The translations under genes were made by a program, and so were the position numbers. Of a DNA stretch of 64,000 nt, positions 36,769 through 46,318 are shown piece by piece. Location of the stretch: NCBI GenBank assembly GCA_019454045.1, contig SKCR01023322.1, forward strand, positions 22,061 through 86,060. Reading direction: 5' to 3'. The notes below the pieces were generated by a model. The model was given only the letters and a program-made list of their open reading frames with translations, was not told where the DNA came from and searched no databases. Positions within the stretch are counted from its first letter, which is position 1. The number at the start of each line of letters is the position of its first letter. The DNA comes from Zanthoxylum bungeanum (Eukaryota > Streptophyta > Magnoliopsida > Sapindales > Rutaceae).

Positions 36769-38660
36769 TGATGAGCAGAAAATATATCAATATTTACCGC
36801 TTCTTTTACCTAATAGTTGGTTTAGTTTCTCGGATTTGATGAACGTTTTGATGTGTTTTTATGTGTTTTGTAGATAAATAAAGTATCGAGACTTAATGAA
36901 ATCAACTCGGGGCTAAAACGATGAAATCCGGAGCAAAAAATGGCGAAAACGGAAATTTACCATACGCGTCATGAAGTGTATTCCTAAATTCCAGTTTTGC
37001 GCAAGTTTGGTATTTTGGCCATAATGTTTTCATCCGATATCCGATTTAGCTGATTCAAGTTCCAGATTAAGGAAGACACGATGATCTACAACTTTAAATT
37101 TTTAAATATTTTCGAATTCGAAAATTTGCAAGACCGAAATTGATGAATAATCCAGTGTATTTTGTGTAATTACTATAGTCGTTTTCAAAATATAAAATAA
37201 AAATAATAAAATAATAATTTTTAAACTTCCACCAAAAATGGAGGATTTGGTTCCATGTTTGGTGTCATGTTTGATGTCATGTTTGGTGCCAGGTTTGATG
37301 GAGCAATTGGTGGAGAAATTGGTGGAAACCTTTAGATTTTCCTATAAATACCAAGCAAAACTTTGTAAATTTTCCATGCTTTATTTGGAGGAATTTCTCC
37401 ATGAAAACCTAAAGGAAAGTGTCTTATATATTTATTTAAGTTTCCTTATATTTTTTTTATTTAATTAATAACATTTTGTGTGTTTTCATTTACAGCATGA
37501 GTAGGTAATCTCATTCTGCTGGGGTGAAAAGATGAGACTTTTAATATAATGAATTAGATAATCTCCCTTATTTTAATTAGAATTTGGATTAATTAGTTAC
37601 CGCCTATATTGATGGTTTAGGTGACAACCTTATTTACCGCTTATATGGTCGGTTTTTCATTTCAGACATAGTTTCCACCTATATGGTCGGTTTAGGTAAT
37701 AAATTTGTTACCGCCTATATGGTCGGTTGGATTTAATTAAGACAAATGAAATTATTACCTTTATGGTCTGGTTAATTAATCGGTAAATATTGAGAATAAG
37801 GGAGATTTCTAATTTTGAAATATTAAAAGTGGATCCTCTAAACCCCAACATTTTCTTTTATTATACTTTTACATTTTTAATTTCCAGCATTTACTTTATG
37901 TCTTTTATTTTATTTAAGCTTTTATTAGCCTTAGATATGTGTCGTAACTAAGTCTGTTATCTGGGGTTGTGATGAATTCCAATATCACCGGGTTATAAGG
38001 GGTTATTTTATAGTTTGGGTAATATAAAGGTTTACTTATTAAGTCTTAAACTTAATGCTTCTTGTTAACTGGCCATTAATAAGATTGATCTAGTAAACTT
38101 AAAATAAACTTGACAAAGTAATTTTAGGTTTCAGCCTTAGACTTTATAGCCCACGATCTACCTTGAGGATAGATAACCCTTTAATAGATTTCCTTACATG
38201 ATAGACATATACCTGTCGGGCGTGGGTAACCACAATTGGAACTTAATCTTAATAAATTCAGGTAACTTTGTTGACATAGAAATTTGATTAATTGGGTTAC
38301 AGTGGGTATTTGCATCCGACCATCGACAGAGGCTTTTGCAGAGTTTCGTGTTCCAACTTAGTAAACCAATATATTACACAAACATAAAATAACCACTTAA
38401 TCTTTTAAAAGATATACGAAAGATTCACAACCATAGATAGTTTCCTAATATTGAATTTTCCTAAACCTACTTTCGCGTCATTTTATTTACTTGTTTTTAA
38501 ATTTAAAATCACCATTCAATCAATCAATCCATTAGATATTAATAAACATTTGACTTCATAAATTAATAGCTTAGGTATTAAGTCCTCATGGGATCGATAC
38601 TTTTTATTATACTTAAACGATACGTGCGCTTGCGTTATACACGTGTGACAACGCCGGTCA
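36769..38660 (+). repeat. 5' LTR of element F (1892 bp)
   Basis: Starts TGATGAGCAGAAAATATATC and ends ACAACGCCGGTCA. Around 37599-37760 it contains about five spaced copies of a CCTATATGGTCGGTT-like word. The same array is in the 3' LTR and, more diverged, in solo LTR G. Confidence 0.92.
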
Positions 38661-38666
38661 AGTTTT

Positions 38667-38684
38667 TGGCGCCATTATCGGGGA
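38667..38684 (+). other. Primer-binding site of element F
   Basis: TGGCGCCATTATCGGGGA, six bases after the LTR end, is a variant of the TGGCGCCGTTGCCGGGGA site typical of Athila/Tat-type plant gypsy elements. Confidence 0.85.
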
Positions 38685-38857
38685 CTTATTTATCTTTCAC
38701 TATTAGTTTTGAGGTTGGATACGTTATTTGTATCTAATTTCTTTTTACTTATTGTTTTTGTTTTCTTGTGTTTCAGGTTCTTAAACAATACATGTGACGA
38801 ACCAGAAGCTTTGAACTCCGACCGCTTGACCCAGAAATTGAAAGAACCATCAGACAG

Positions 38858-39748
38858 TTGAGAATGGAAAGACGTGAAGGCCAAGAAGTAATTTTCAATA
38901 TGGAACATGAACCTTTAGAAGTTGCACCACCAATTCCCATTCGAGACAGAACTATTCCGGTGGTTGACGGATTCATTTCCTATATTGTACTTCCTCCCTT
39001 ACCAGTAAATACGTGTGACATCAAAACATGCATTCAGATGATACAGGAGTCAGTTCAGTTTGGGGGGAATGCAACTGAAGATCCTAATGCCCACATCAGT
39101 AACTTCCTGGAAGTTTGCGTCACTTTCAATTACAACCAAGCAGCTGAAGAAGCAATGAGACTGCTTGTTTTTCCATACTCTTTGAAAGACATAGCAAAAG
39201 CTTGGCTACATTCATTACCAGCAGGTTCCATTATAACTTGGAACACTCTAGCCACCAAATTCCTTGCAAAGTACTTTCCACCAGCCATAACAGCAAAGTT
39301 GAGGAATGACATCACATCCTTTGTGCAACAAGATTCAGAATCCCTCTGTGAAGCTTGGGAAAGATTCAATGATTTGCTCCGGAAATGTCATCACCATGAG
39401 ATTGCAAAGTGGTTACAAGTCCAAACCTTCTACAATGGACTTTCTGGAATAATGAGAACCACAATTGATGCTGCTGCTGGAGGAGCTTTAATGGCAAAAG
39501 GAGAAGATCAAGCCTGGGACCTAATTGAAGAAATGGCCAACAACAACTCCTTGTGGCCAACAGAAAGGAGCTTGATCCAACGAATTGCTGGAATTTATGA
39601 AATTGGAGCCAACACCGCAGTTAATGCCAAGATGGATCAGATATGCAAATTCTTGGAAACTTTCGGCATGCAAGGTAATATTGGATCCAAAAGTTCACCA
39701 TATGGAGGAGCACCAGAACCAAACCAACATAAAGAAACAGTTAATTAG
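38858..39748 (+). CDS. Element F gag, N-terminal part (296 aa)
   Basis: Structural gag protein of an Athila-like retrotransposon, which forms the virus-like particle. The ORF is open from 38858, although upstream in-frame sequence (from about 38794, TRSFELRPLDPE) looks like lost N-terminus behind an ATG-TGA, so the natural start was probably disrupted. Visible blocks are AHISNFLEVC, the retrotransposon-gag core with RLLVFPYSLKDIAKAWLHSLP, TWNTLATKFLAKYFPP and EAWERFNDLLRKCPHH-like sequence, and a C-terminal MDQICKFLETF. The frame is lost at 39749 and continues one frame over. F is the only element in the window with a gag this well kept. Confidence 0.88.
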   Translation: MRMERREGQEVIFNMEHEPLEVAPPIPIRDRTIPVVDGFISYIVLPPLPVNTCDIKTCIQMIQESVQFGGNATEDPNAHISNFLEVCVTFNYNQAAEEAMRLLVFPYSLKDIAKAWLHSLPAGSIITWNTLATKFLAKYFPPAITAKLRNDITSFVQQDSESLCEAWERFNDLLRKCHHHEIAKWLQVQTFYNGLSGIMRTTIDAAAGGALMAKGEDQAWDLIEEMANNNSLWPTERSLIQRIAGIYEIGANTAVNAKMDQICKFLETFGMQGNIGSKSSPYGGAPEPNQHKETVN

Positions 39749-40266
39749 TCAACAATTTCAACAGACAGTGGAACAATCCATATTCCAACACCTACAACCC
39801 AGGGTGGAGGAATCATCCCAACTTCGTATGGAGCAACAATTCAGGGTAAATAAACAACCCACTACCCGGATTCCAATAGAAAAACAAAGGCCAGGAGCAT
39901 GCAAATGAAACAGAAATAGCAGAAGTGCTGACCCATTTGAAAAAGTTAGAAGCAAAATACGACTCTCAAGCAGCTATGTATGATGCTTTGTTTCAATCCC
40001 ATGCAACATTAATTCAAAGTCAATATGCTTCTATTAAAGCACTGGAGAATCAAATTGGACAACTAACCAATGCTCAGAGTTACAGACCGTCAGGTAACCT
40101 TCTTAGCAACACAGAACCAAATCCAATGAACATGGGGAATGAGCAATGTCATGACATCATGTTAAAAAGTGGTATTGAAATCAATAAAAATGTTGGAGTC
40201 AAGGCAACTGCTGAGGAAGTTCCAAAAGAAAACAGCAAAGCAGTTCCACAGATGGAGGAAAAATAA
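39749..40266 (+). pseudogene. Element F gag C-terminal part
   Basis: After the stop at 39748, gag-like sequence continues in two other frames: to 39908 (Gln-rich) and 39925-40266. The latter has a predicted coiled-coil stretch (LKKLEAKYDSQ, then IKALENQIGQLTNA) usual for the C-terminal part of Athila gag. It is separated from the protease ORF by a stop at 40264-40266. Confidence 0.75.
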
Positions 40267-41186
40267 GCAAAGGAAAAAGATCAAATCATTTTACCTCCAC
40301 ATTTACCACAACGTCTCCAGAAGAATAAACTAGACAAGAAGTATTCTCAGTTTCTAGAGATCTTCAAAAAGCTGCATATCAACATTCCATTTGCAGAAGC
40401 TTTGGAACAAAGGCCCAGCTATGTCAAGTTCATGAAAGACATTCTTTCACGAAAACGGAGATTGGGAGATTATGAGACAGTAGCATTATCAGAAGAATGC
40501 AGCGCCATCATTCAAAGGAAAATTCCCCCAATGTTAAAAGATCCTGGCAGTTTCATTGTTCCTTGCACCATAGGAGAACATGACTTCGATAAGGCTTTGT
40601 GTGATTTAGGTGCAAGTGTTAACTTGATGCCTTTTTCTATTTACGGGAAACTGCAGATTGGAGAAACAATGTCCACCTCAGTCTCTCTACAACTTGCTGA
40701 TAGAACGCTCGTATTTCCGAGAGGTGTAGTTAAAGATGTGCTGGTCAAAGTTGATAAATTATTTTCCCAGCAGATTTTATTGTCCTTGATATGGAGGAAG
40801 ACGAAGACGTGTCGATCATCCTCGGGAGACCATTATTGGCTACAGGTCGAACCATTATTGATGTACAAAAAGGAGAACTAACCATGAGCGTACAGGACCA
40901 AGTAGTAACATTCAATATTTTCAAAGCCATGAATTTCCCAAATGAAGAGAAGGAAGAATGTTTCAGAATTGATGTGATAAATAGTACCGTCCAGACCTAC
41001 GATGCGATACAAAGTTCTACTGACAAATTTAAAGCATGTCAATTACATGTGGAGCCTGAAGATAAAGCGTATTACGCACTGAAGAAGCCAAGTCTTGCCC
41101 TACAAGCAACAGAAGAGAAAAAGTTTCACCAGCTCAACGAATTGGAGAAATTTCACATTCAGCCTTTTGAGAATGCCAAATTGTAA
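40267..41186 (+). pseudogene. Element F protease and protease-RT spacer
   Basis: 40402-40881 carries the ALEQRPSYVKFMKDI block, IPPMLKDPGSF, CTIGEHDF and the aspartic-protease active site CDLGASVNLMP. A frameshift near 40775 moves the rest to 40791-41186, which has the ILGRPLLATGRTIIDV block. The active-site Asp is present (DLGA in place of DTGS, normal for this lineage). After 41186 the RT that should follow is missing. Confidence 0.88.
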
Positions 41187-41474
41187 AAAGAAAAGGTCAG
41201 GAAAAGACATGATGAGAAGTTAGTGCGCATACAACTGGAACCATGGTAGAAGGTGATGTTAAAAAAATCAAGGGTGAAACTCTTCCCATGGAAGCCAAAA
41301 TCAAAGTGGTCATGTCCATTCTTAATCACCAAGGTTTTACCAGATAGAGTCGTTGAGTTACATGATCCTGACTCCAACAAAACATTCAAGGTTAAAAATA
41401 AGCGTGTCAAGCATTACTGGAGAGAATCAATTGATCGACAAAAAGAAAGTGTCATACTTTCATATCCAGCCTAA
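41187..41474 (+). pseudogene. Element F integrase C-terminal stub
   Basis: About 95 codons of the extreme pol C-terminus (LFPWKPKSKWSCPFLITKVL, VELHDPDS, FKVKNKRVKHY), interrupted by stops at about 41185 and 41248. It is joined directly to the protease end, so a deletion removed RT, RNase H, the chief part of integrase and their linkers. Confidence 0.85.
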
Positions 41475-41500
41475 CGTTCGGGCAGTCATGTCTAGCTGAC

Positions 41501-41535
41501 GACATTAAACTTAGCGCTAGCTGGGAGGCAACCCA
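41501..41535 (+). promoter_or_regulatory. Conserved post-pol motif of Athila-like elements
   Basis: GACATTAAAC, TTAGCGCTAG and CTGGGAGGCAACCCA follow in order. I recall near-identical AGCGCT…TGGGAGGCAACCCA blocks just after pol in Athila-like elements of other plants. AGCGCT and TGGG/CCCA can each base-pair, so a small RNA hairpin is possible. Function unknown. Confidence 0.6.
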
Positions 41536-41805
41536 TGCAAATTTGTGTATATATTGTGATCTGGTGTATTTTATTTTTGTGTGTTTAATTTGTGTAGGAA
41601 AAGTCATATTTCATGATGGAAGAAGTTCTCGCAAATCTTCACAAGAAATTTCTTATCTCCCTTAAAATTCTCTGATGAAAGTCTACAAAGCTCGCTTGGA
41701 ACAGATGAGACTACTGATGATCAAGTGTATTTCTACCGACATTCGTTGGATTATTGAAGCACGAGTCCGATTAGCAGGTGAGTCTTCTGACCCTTTATTT
41801 CACAT

Positions 41806-42099
41806 ATGTCTGGTTTAGGAAGAAGCACATTTGCTAAAAAGAGAAGAGCTAAAAGAATGGGTGTTTGCTACAAATGTGCTCGTATGTTTTGTAATACTCG
41901 TTGTCGTTCTTTAGGAATAGTGTCTGATAACCGTGAAGATAAGATTAATTTCATTAGGGATGGTTTGAGTAAGAAGTCTTTGGATGGCATATCTAAAACT
42001 CTTGAGACGCATCCTAGTGGATGTGTGTATCATGAAATTCACATGTTATATACAAAATTCCGAAAAAAGAAAGACAACAGTATAGTCTCGGGAATCTGA
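41806..42099 (+). CDS. 97-aa basic Cys-containing accessory ORF of unknown function
   Basis: An open plus-strand ORF between pol and the LOG-like ORF. The N-terminus is strongly basic (FAKKRRAKRMG), followed by a cysteine cluster CYKCARMFCNTRC that could bind a metal ion, then a helix-like middle (FIRDGLSKKSLDGISKTLE) and a second Cys/His group (HPSGCVYHEIH). No family is recognised. It is not part of gag or pol. The clean frame, start codon and basic-plus-cysteine composition argue that it is a real accessory gene of the element, perhaps nucleic-acid binding, but that is inference. A chance ORF of this length is possible. Confidence 0.5.
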   Translation: MSGLGRSTFAKKRRAKRMGVCYKCARMFCNTRCRSLGIVSDNREDKINFIRDGLSKKSLDGISKTLETHPSGCVYHEIHMLYTKFRKKKDNSIVSGI

Positions 42100-42413
42100 C
42101 TCAAAAAGACCCTATTTGCCAATTTATAAGAAAATTGGATGGGAAGATTGTCTCTGACGCATAGACGTTAATCAAGCTGTTACTTTCCTGTAAATATTAT
42201 ATATCTTTGTCTTTTCCTAATAATTGTGATTTGTTTTGTTATTTTCTTTTATTTTCTCCGACAGGATCCAGACCTTTTTTACTATCACGATTTATTTTAC
42301 TGTTTAACTAATAATTTTCATTTGGCAGGTACTAGTGCTATTATTTTTACTCACCCTTTTTATGTATTATAAATTCAACTCATCATTGCACTTTTGAAGA
42401 CATCCAGATAAAA

Positions 42414-43067
42414 ATGGAAGCTACTTCAAGAAGACGAGTTGAAAACATTTGTGTGTTTTGCGGTACTAGTGTTGGTGTTAAACCAGAATATGTAATGGCA
42501 GCACATGAATTGGGTCGAGTCATTACTGTAGGGAATATGCACTTAGTATATGGCGGTGGCAATCTTGGACTAATGAGGATCGTTTCAAAGGCTATACAGG
42601 AATGAGTCAGTCAAGTTTTGGGAATCATCCCAAAATCTTTGGCGGAGGCGAATCTTATTGGACCATCAAACGGAGAGGAACTGATCATGCCAGGTATGTC
42701 TGAACGACTGGTAGAAATGATTAATCGTGCTGATGCTTTTATTGCTTTGCCAGGTGGCTTGGGCACAATAGAGGAAATTTTTACAGTACTATCTTGGGCG
42801 AACTTGAACATACACCAGAAACCGCTTGGACTATACAATGTTGATGGATTTTATGATTTTCTTTGTGTGTTTCTTGATGATGCCCGGAGAAATGGATTCG
42901 TGTCAAAACCTGTAAAAGAACTCCTCTTTACTGCCAGAACTGCCCTAGATTTAATTGACCAAATATTAGCCTTTGAACCACAGATTGACCCTATCCTTTC
43001 CAAAATAAACCGGTCCGAGAATGATTGTGGTAAGAGGCGTCGGATAAATCTAGATTTTAACCTGTAA
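42414..43067 (+). pseudogene. LONELY GUY (LOG)-family ORF captured by element F, one in-frame stop
   Basis: LOG enzymes release free-base cytokinin from cytokinin riboside 5'-monophosphate. The frame runs 217 codons, about the usual LOG length of ~215. Residues 12-18 CVFCGTS, the glycine loop VYGGGNLGLM (45-54), LGIIPKSL (69-76), Arg98 in the MSERLVEM segment, and the signature PGGLGTIEE (113-121) are present, then KPLGLYNVDGFYDFL. Plant LOG genes have several introns and this copy has none, which points to capture through RNA. Codon 64 is TGA. Aligned LOGs have Gly there, so one GGA to TGA change would explain it. The usual RK of the MxxRKxxM motif reads RL. It lies inside F, downstream of gag/pol and in the same direction as the LTR promoter. 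Activity is doubtful unless the stop is recent or read through. Confidence 0.88.
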
Positions 43068-43139
43068 CTTTGCATTTAGATGTAGAATTTCAGCTAACCA
43101 GATACGATTTTCTAAACTCTTCTTCTACTGTTTAAGACA

Positions 43140-43176
43140 TTGGGGACAATGTCTCATTTAAGTTTGGGGGAGGGGA
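43140..43176 (+). promoter_or_regulatory. Purine-rich internal motif after the LOG ORF
   Basis: TTGGGGACAATGTCTCATTT followed by AAGTTTGGGGGAGGGG. It is a second polypurine-tract-like sequence, about 1.25 kb before the real one. Similar GGGGACAATG…TTTGGGGG blocks are known to me from Athila-like elements. It may be an internal plus-strand primer. Confidence 0.5.
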
Positions 43177-43624
43177 ATAGTTAATTTGTATCTTGTTTTT
43201 ATTGTTTTATTTTTAGTATAAAATTTTTGAAAAAATCAAAAAAAAATAAAATTTTTACAAAAAATCAAAAAAAAATATTTTGTGTTTTTGTATTTTTAAC
43301 AAGACTAATCAAGTGAAATTGGTGTGAGATAGCTGTGTAAGGAATTTCCACTCCTGAGACGTATCTCAACCTATTTTGGAACAAGTTAATTTTTGTTTAT
43401 TTCCTTTTGAATTATTTAAATTGTGAATTCTCCATAATATTGACTAAAATGGATCTTCATATGCTCAGTTGACAGGTATTATCAACTTGCATGGTAATAT
43501 ACGGACATGAGAAGTAATTGACGAGTTTGTAATATTCAGTGCTCTAGTTTATTAGAGGAAGCATCTAAAAAAGCGATGGGATAAAAAAAGAAAAAAAGAA
43601 AAAAAATGTGTATAAAAAAAACGT

Positions 43625-43860
43625 TTGAGATCCGAGTTATTAAGTTTGTAAGAGTGTCTTAACACCTAGTGCCCTAAGACCAACTGGTTTGGGAGTCATT
43701 GACCCAAAGCTCGTTACATGGATCGAAGATGTTGACAAAAAAATATATATATCTGAAGTCTGAGTAATTAAGTCTGTATGGGTGTCTTAAACACTAGTGC
43801 CCTAAAGCCAACTGGTTTGGGAGTCATTGGCCCAAAGCTCGCTACATAGATGGAAGATAT
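43625..43860 (+). repeat. Two tandem ~120-bp repeats in element F
   Basis: Copies at about 43625-43738 and 43752-43860 share GAGTTATTAAGT-like starts, CACTAGTGCCCTAA, CCAACTGGTTTGGGAGTCAT and CCCAAAGCTCGTTACAT. The flanks (43180-44380) are AT- and A-rich and non-coding; the ORFs at 43827-44090 and 44053-44316 are not supported. Confidence 0.8.
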
Positions 43861-44388
43861 TGTATATAAATAAAAAAATAATAATAAAAGAAAAAAATCA
43901 GAAAAATCAGAAAAAAAAATATTCTATTTCTAAAAAAGGTGTGAATTCTGATAAAACTTTAGGACAAAAATATTACTCTCTTTTCAACTACACTTGTGAC
44001 TATTGTGGGCAAAATGAGTTGATTAATATTTTGTTGGCTGTGTATATGGAGAATGGTAAAAATAATCGGAGAAGTTTACTTATTCGGTAATTTAGAAAGA
44101 AAGAAAACAACTATTAACTTGGATAAGAGTTTCACATGTTTAGTCACTAACTTCTTTATTCTCCTTTCTCTTGTCTTTTTGCTTTTGTGTGAATTAATTT
44201 TACTATCTTTTTACTTTTATCAAACGTTTATGGGTATCGATTTTGTAAGCCCTCACGAGACTACAACTCGTCCACTAGGGATACCTAGGGGTTTAAAGGC
44301 TTATTGCATATGCTAAATGCAAATGTGATCCCTACGAAAGTGGCTTAGTTTAATTTTAATTATTTTTTGTATTTTATTTTATTGTTTT

Positions 44389-44423
44389 GCTCGAGGACTA
44401 GCAAAATGTTAGGTTTGGGGGTG
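44389..44423 (+). other. Polypurine tract region of element F
   Basis: GCTCGAGGACTAGCAAAATG then TTAGGTTTGGGGGTG directly before the 3' LTR at 44424. The GAGGAC…AGCAAA…GTTTGGGGG arrangement is typical of Athila-like elements. Confidence 0.8.
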
Positions 44424-46313
44424 TGATGAGCGGAAAATATATCAATATTTACCACCCCTTTTACCTAATATTTTGTTTAGTTTCTCGGGTTTGATGAACG
44501 TTTTGATGTGTTTTTATGTGTTTTGTAGATAAATAAAGTATCGGGACTTAATTAAATCAACTCGGGGCTAAAACGATGAAATCCGGAGCAAAAAATTGTG
44601 AAAACGGAATTTTACCATAGGCGTCACGAAGTGCAGTCCAAAATTCCAATTTTACGCAAGTTTGGTATTTGGCCATAACGTTTTCATCTGATATCTGATT
44701 GAGCTGATTCAAGTTTCAGATTAAAGAAGACACAAAGATCTACAACTTTGAAGTTTCAAATATTTTCGAATTCTGAAGTTTACAAGACCGAAATTGATGA
44801 ATAATCCAGTGTATTTTGTGTAATTACTATAGATATTTTCAAAATATAAAATAAAAATTGTCAAACTTCTACCAAACATGCTTGCATATTTGGTTGAGGA
44901 TTTGGTGCCATGTTTGGTGCCATGTTTGATGGAGCAATTGGTGGAGAATTTGTGGAAGCCTTTAGATTTTCCTATAAATATCAAGCTAAACTTTGTAAAA
45001 TTTTCATGCTTCTTTGGAGGAATTTCTCCATGAAAACCTAAAGGAAAGTGTCTTGTATATTTATTTAAGTTTTCTTGTATTTTCTTTTTATTTAATTAAT
45101 AAAATTTTGTGTGTTTTCATTTACAGCATGAGCATGTAATCTCATTCTGCTGGGGTGAAAATGTGAGACTTTTAATATAATGAATTAGATTAATCTCCCT
45201 TATTTTAATTAAAATTTGGATTAATTAGTTACCGCCTATATGGCCGGTTTAGGTGACAACCTTATTTACCGTCTATATGGTCGGTTTTTCATTTCAGACA
45301 TAGTTTCGCCTATATGGTCGGTTTAGGTAATAACCTTGTTACCGCCTATATGGTCGGTTGGATTTAATTGAGACAAATGAAATTACCGCCTTTATGGTCT
45401 GGTTAATTAATCGGTAAACATTGAGAATAAGAGAGATTTCTTATTTTGAAATATTTAAAGTGGATCCTCTAACCCCCAGCATTTTCTTTTATTGTACTTT
45501 TACATTTTTAATTTCAAGCATTTACTTTATTTAATTTCCAGTATTTACTTTATGTCTTTTATTTTATTTAAGCTTTTATTAGCCTTAGATATGTGTCGTA
45601 ACTAAGTCCGTTATCTGGGGTTGTGATGAATTCCAATATCACCGAGTTATAAGGGGTTATTTTATAGTTTGGGTAATATAAAGGTTTACTTATTAAGTCT
45701 TAAACTTAATGCTTCTTGTTAACTGGCCATTAATAAGATTGATCTGGTAAACTTAAAAAAACTTGACAAAGAAATTTTAGGTTTCAACCTTAGACTTAAT
45801 AGCCCACGATCTTCCTTGAGGATAGATAACCCTTTAATAGATTTCCTTACATGATAGACATATACCTGTCGGGCGGGGGTAAACACAATTGAAACTTAAT
45901 CTTAATGAATTTAGATAACTTGGTTGACATAGACATATGATTAATTGGGTTACATTGGGTATTTGCATCCGACCATCGACATAGGCTTTTGCAGAATTTC
46001 GTGTTCCATGTTAGTAAACTAATATATTACACAAACATTAAATAACCACTTCATCTTTTAAAGGATATTGGAAAGATTCACAACCCTAGATAGTTTCCTA
46101 ATATTGAATTTTCCTAAACCTACTTTCGCGTCATTTTATTTACTAGTTTTTAAATTTAAAATCATCATCCAATCAATCAATCCATTAGATACTCGTAAAT
46201 ATTTGACTTCATAAATTAATAGCTTATGTATTAAGTCCCCGTGGGATCGATACTTTTTATACTACTTGAATGATACGTGCGCTTGCGTTATACGCGTGTG
46301 ACAACACCGGTTA
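44424..46313 (+). repeat. 3' LTR of element F (1890 bp)
   Basis: Starts TGATGAGCGGAAAATATATC and ends ACAACACCGGTTA, so the terminal CA is changed to TA. It differs from the 5' LTR by scattered substitutions and small indels, which makes F clearly older than C. Confidence 0.92.
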
Positions 46314-46318
46314 TAGCC

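Larger units (their letters stand above)
36769..46313 (+). mobile_element. Athila-like Ty3/gypsy element F carrying a LOG-family ORF
   Basis: A 9.5-kb plus-strand LTR element: LTRs 36769-38660 and 44424-46313, PBS at 38667, internal region 38661-44423. Flanks TAGCT (36764-36768) and TAGCC (46314-46318) match at 4 of 5 bases. Order: gag, protease, a short tail of integrase, a conserved post-pol motif, a 97-aa ORF, an intronless LOG-like ORF, purine-rich motifs, a tandem repeat, the polypurine tract. Reverse transcriptase, RNase H and almost all integrase are absent, so it is non-autonomous. The PBS type, LTR start TGATGAGC and post-pol motifs place it with Athila-like elements. Confidence 0.92.

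Noticed and set aside
41806..43067. Reading the 97-aa ORF and LOG ORF as an env gene of an Athila element
   Set aside because: The 97-aa ORF has no hydrophobic segment, and LOG is a clear cytosolic enzyme family; neither has signal peptide or transmembrane features.
43827..44316. Two plus-strand ORFs between the LOG ORF and the 3' LTR of F
   Set aside because: Composition is A-rich, they overlap in different frames and cross the tandem repeat, and they resemble nothing.
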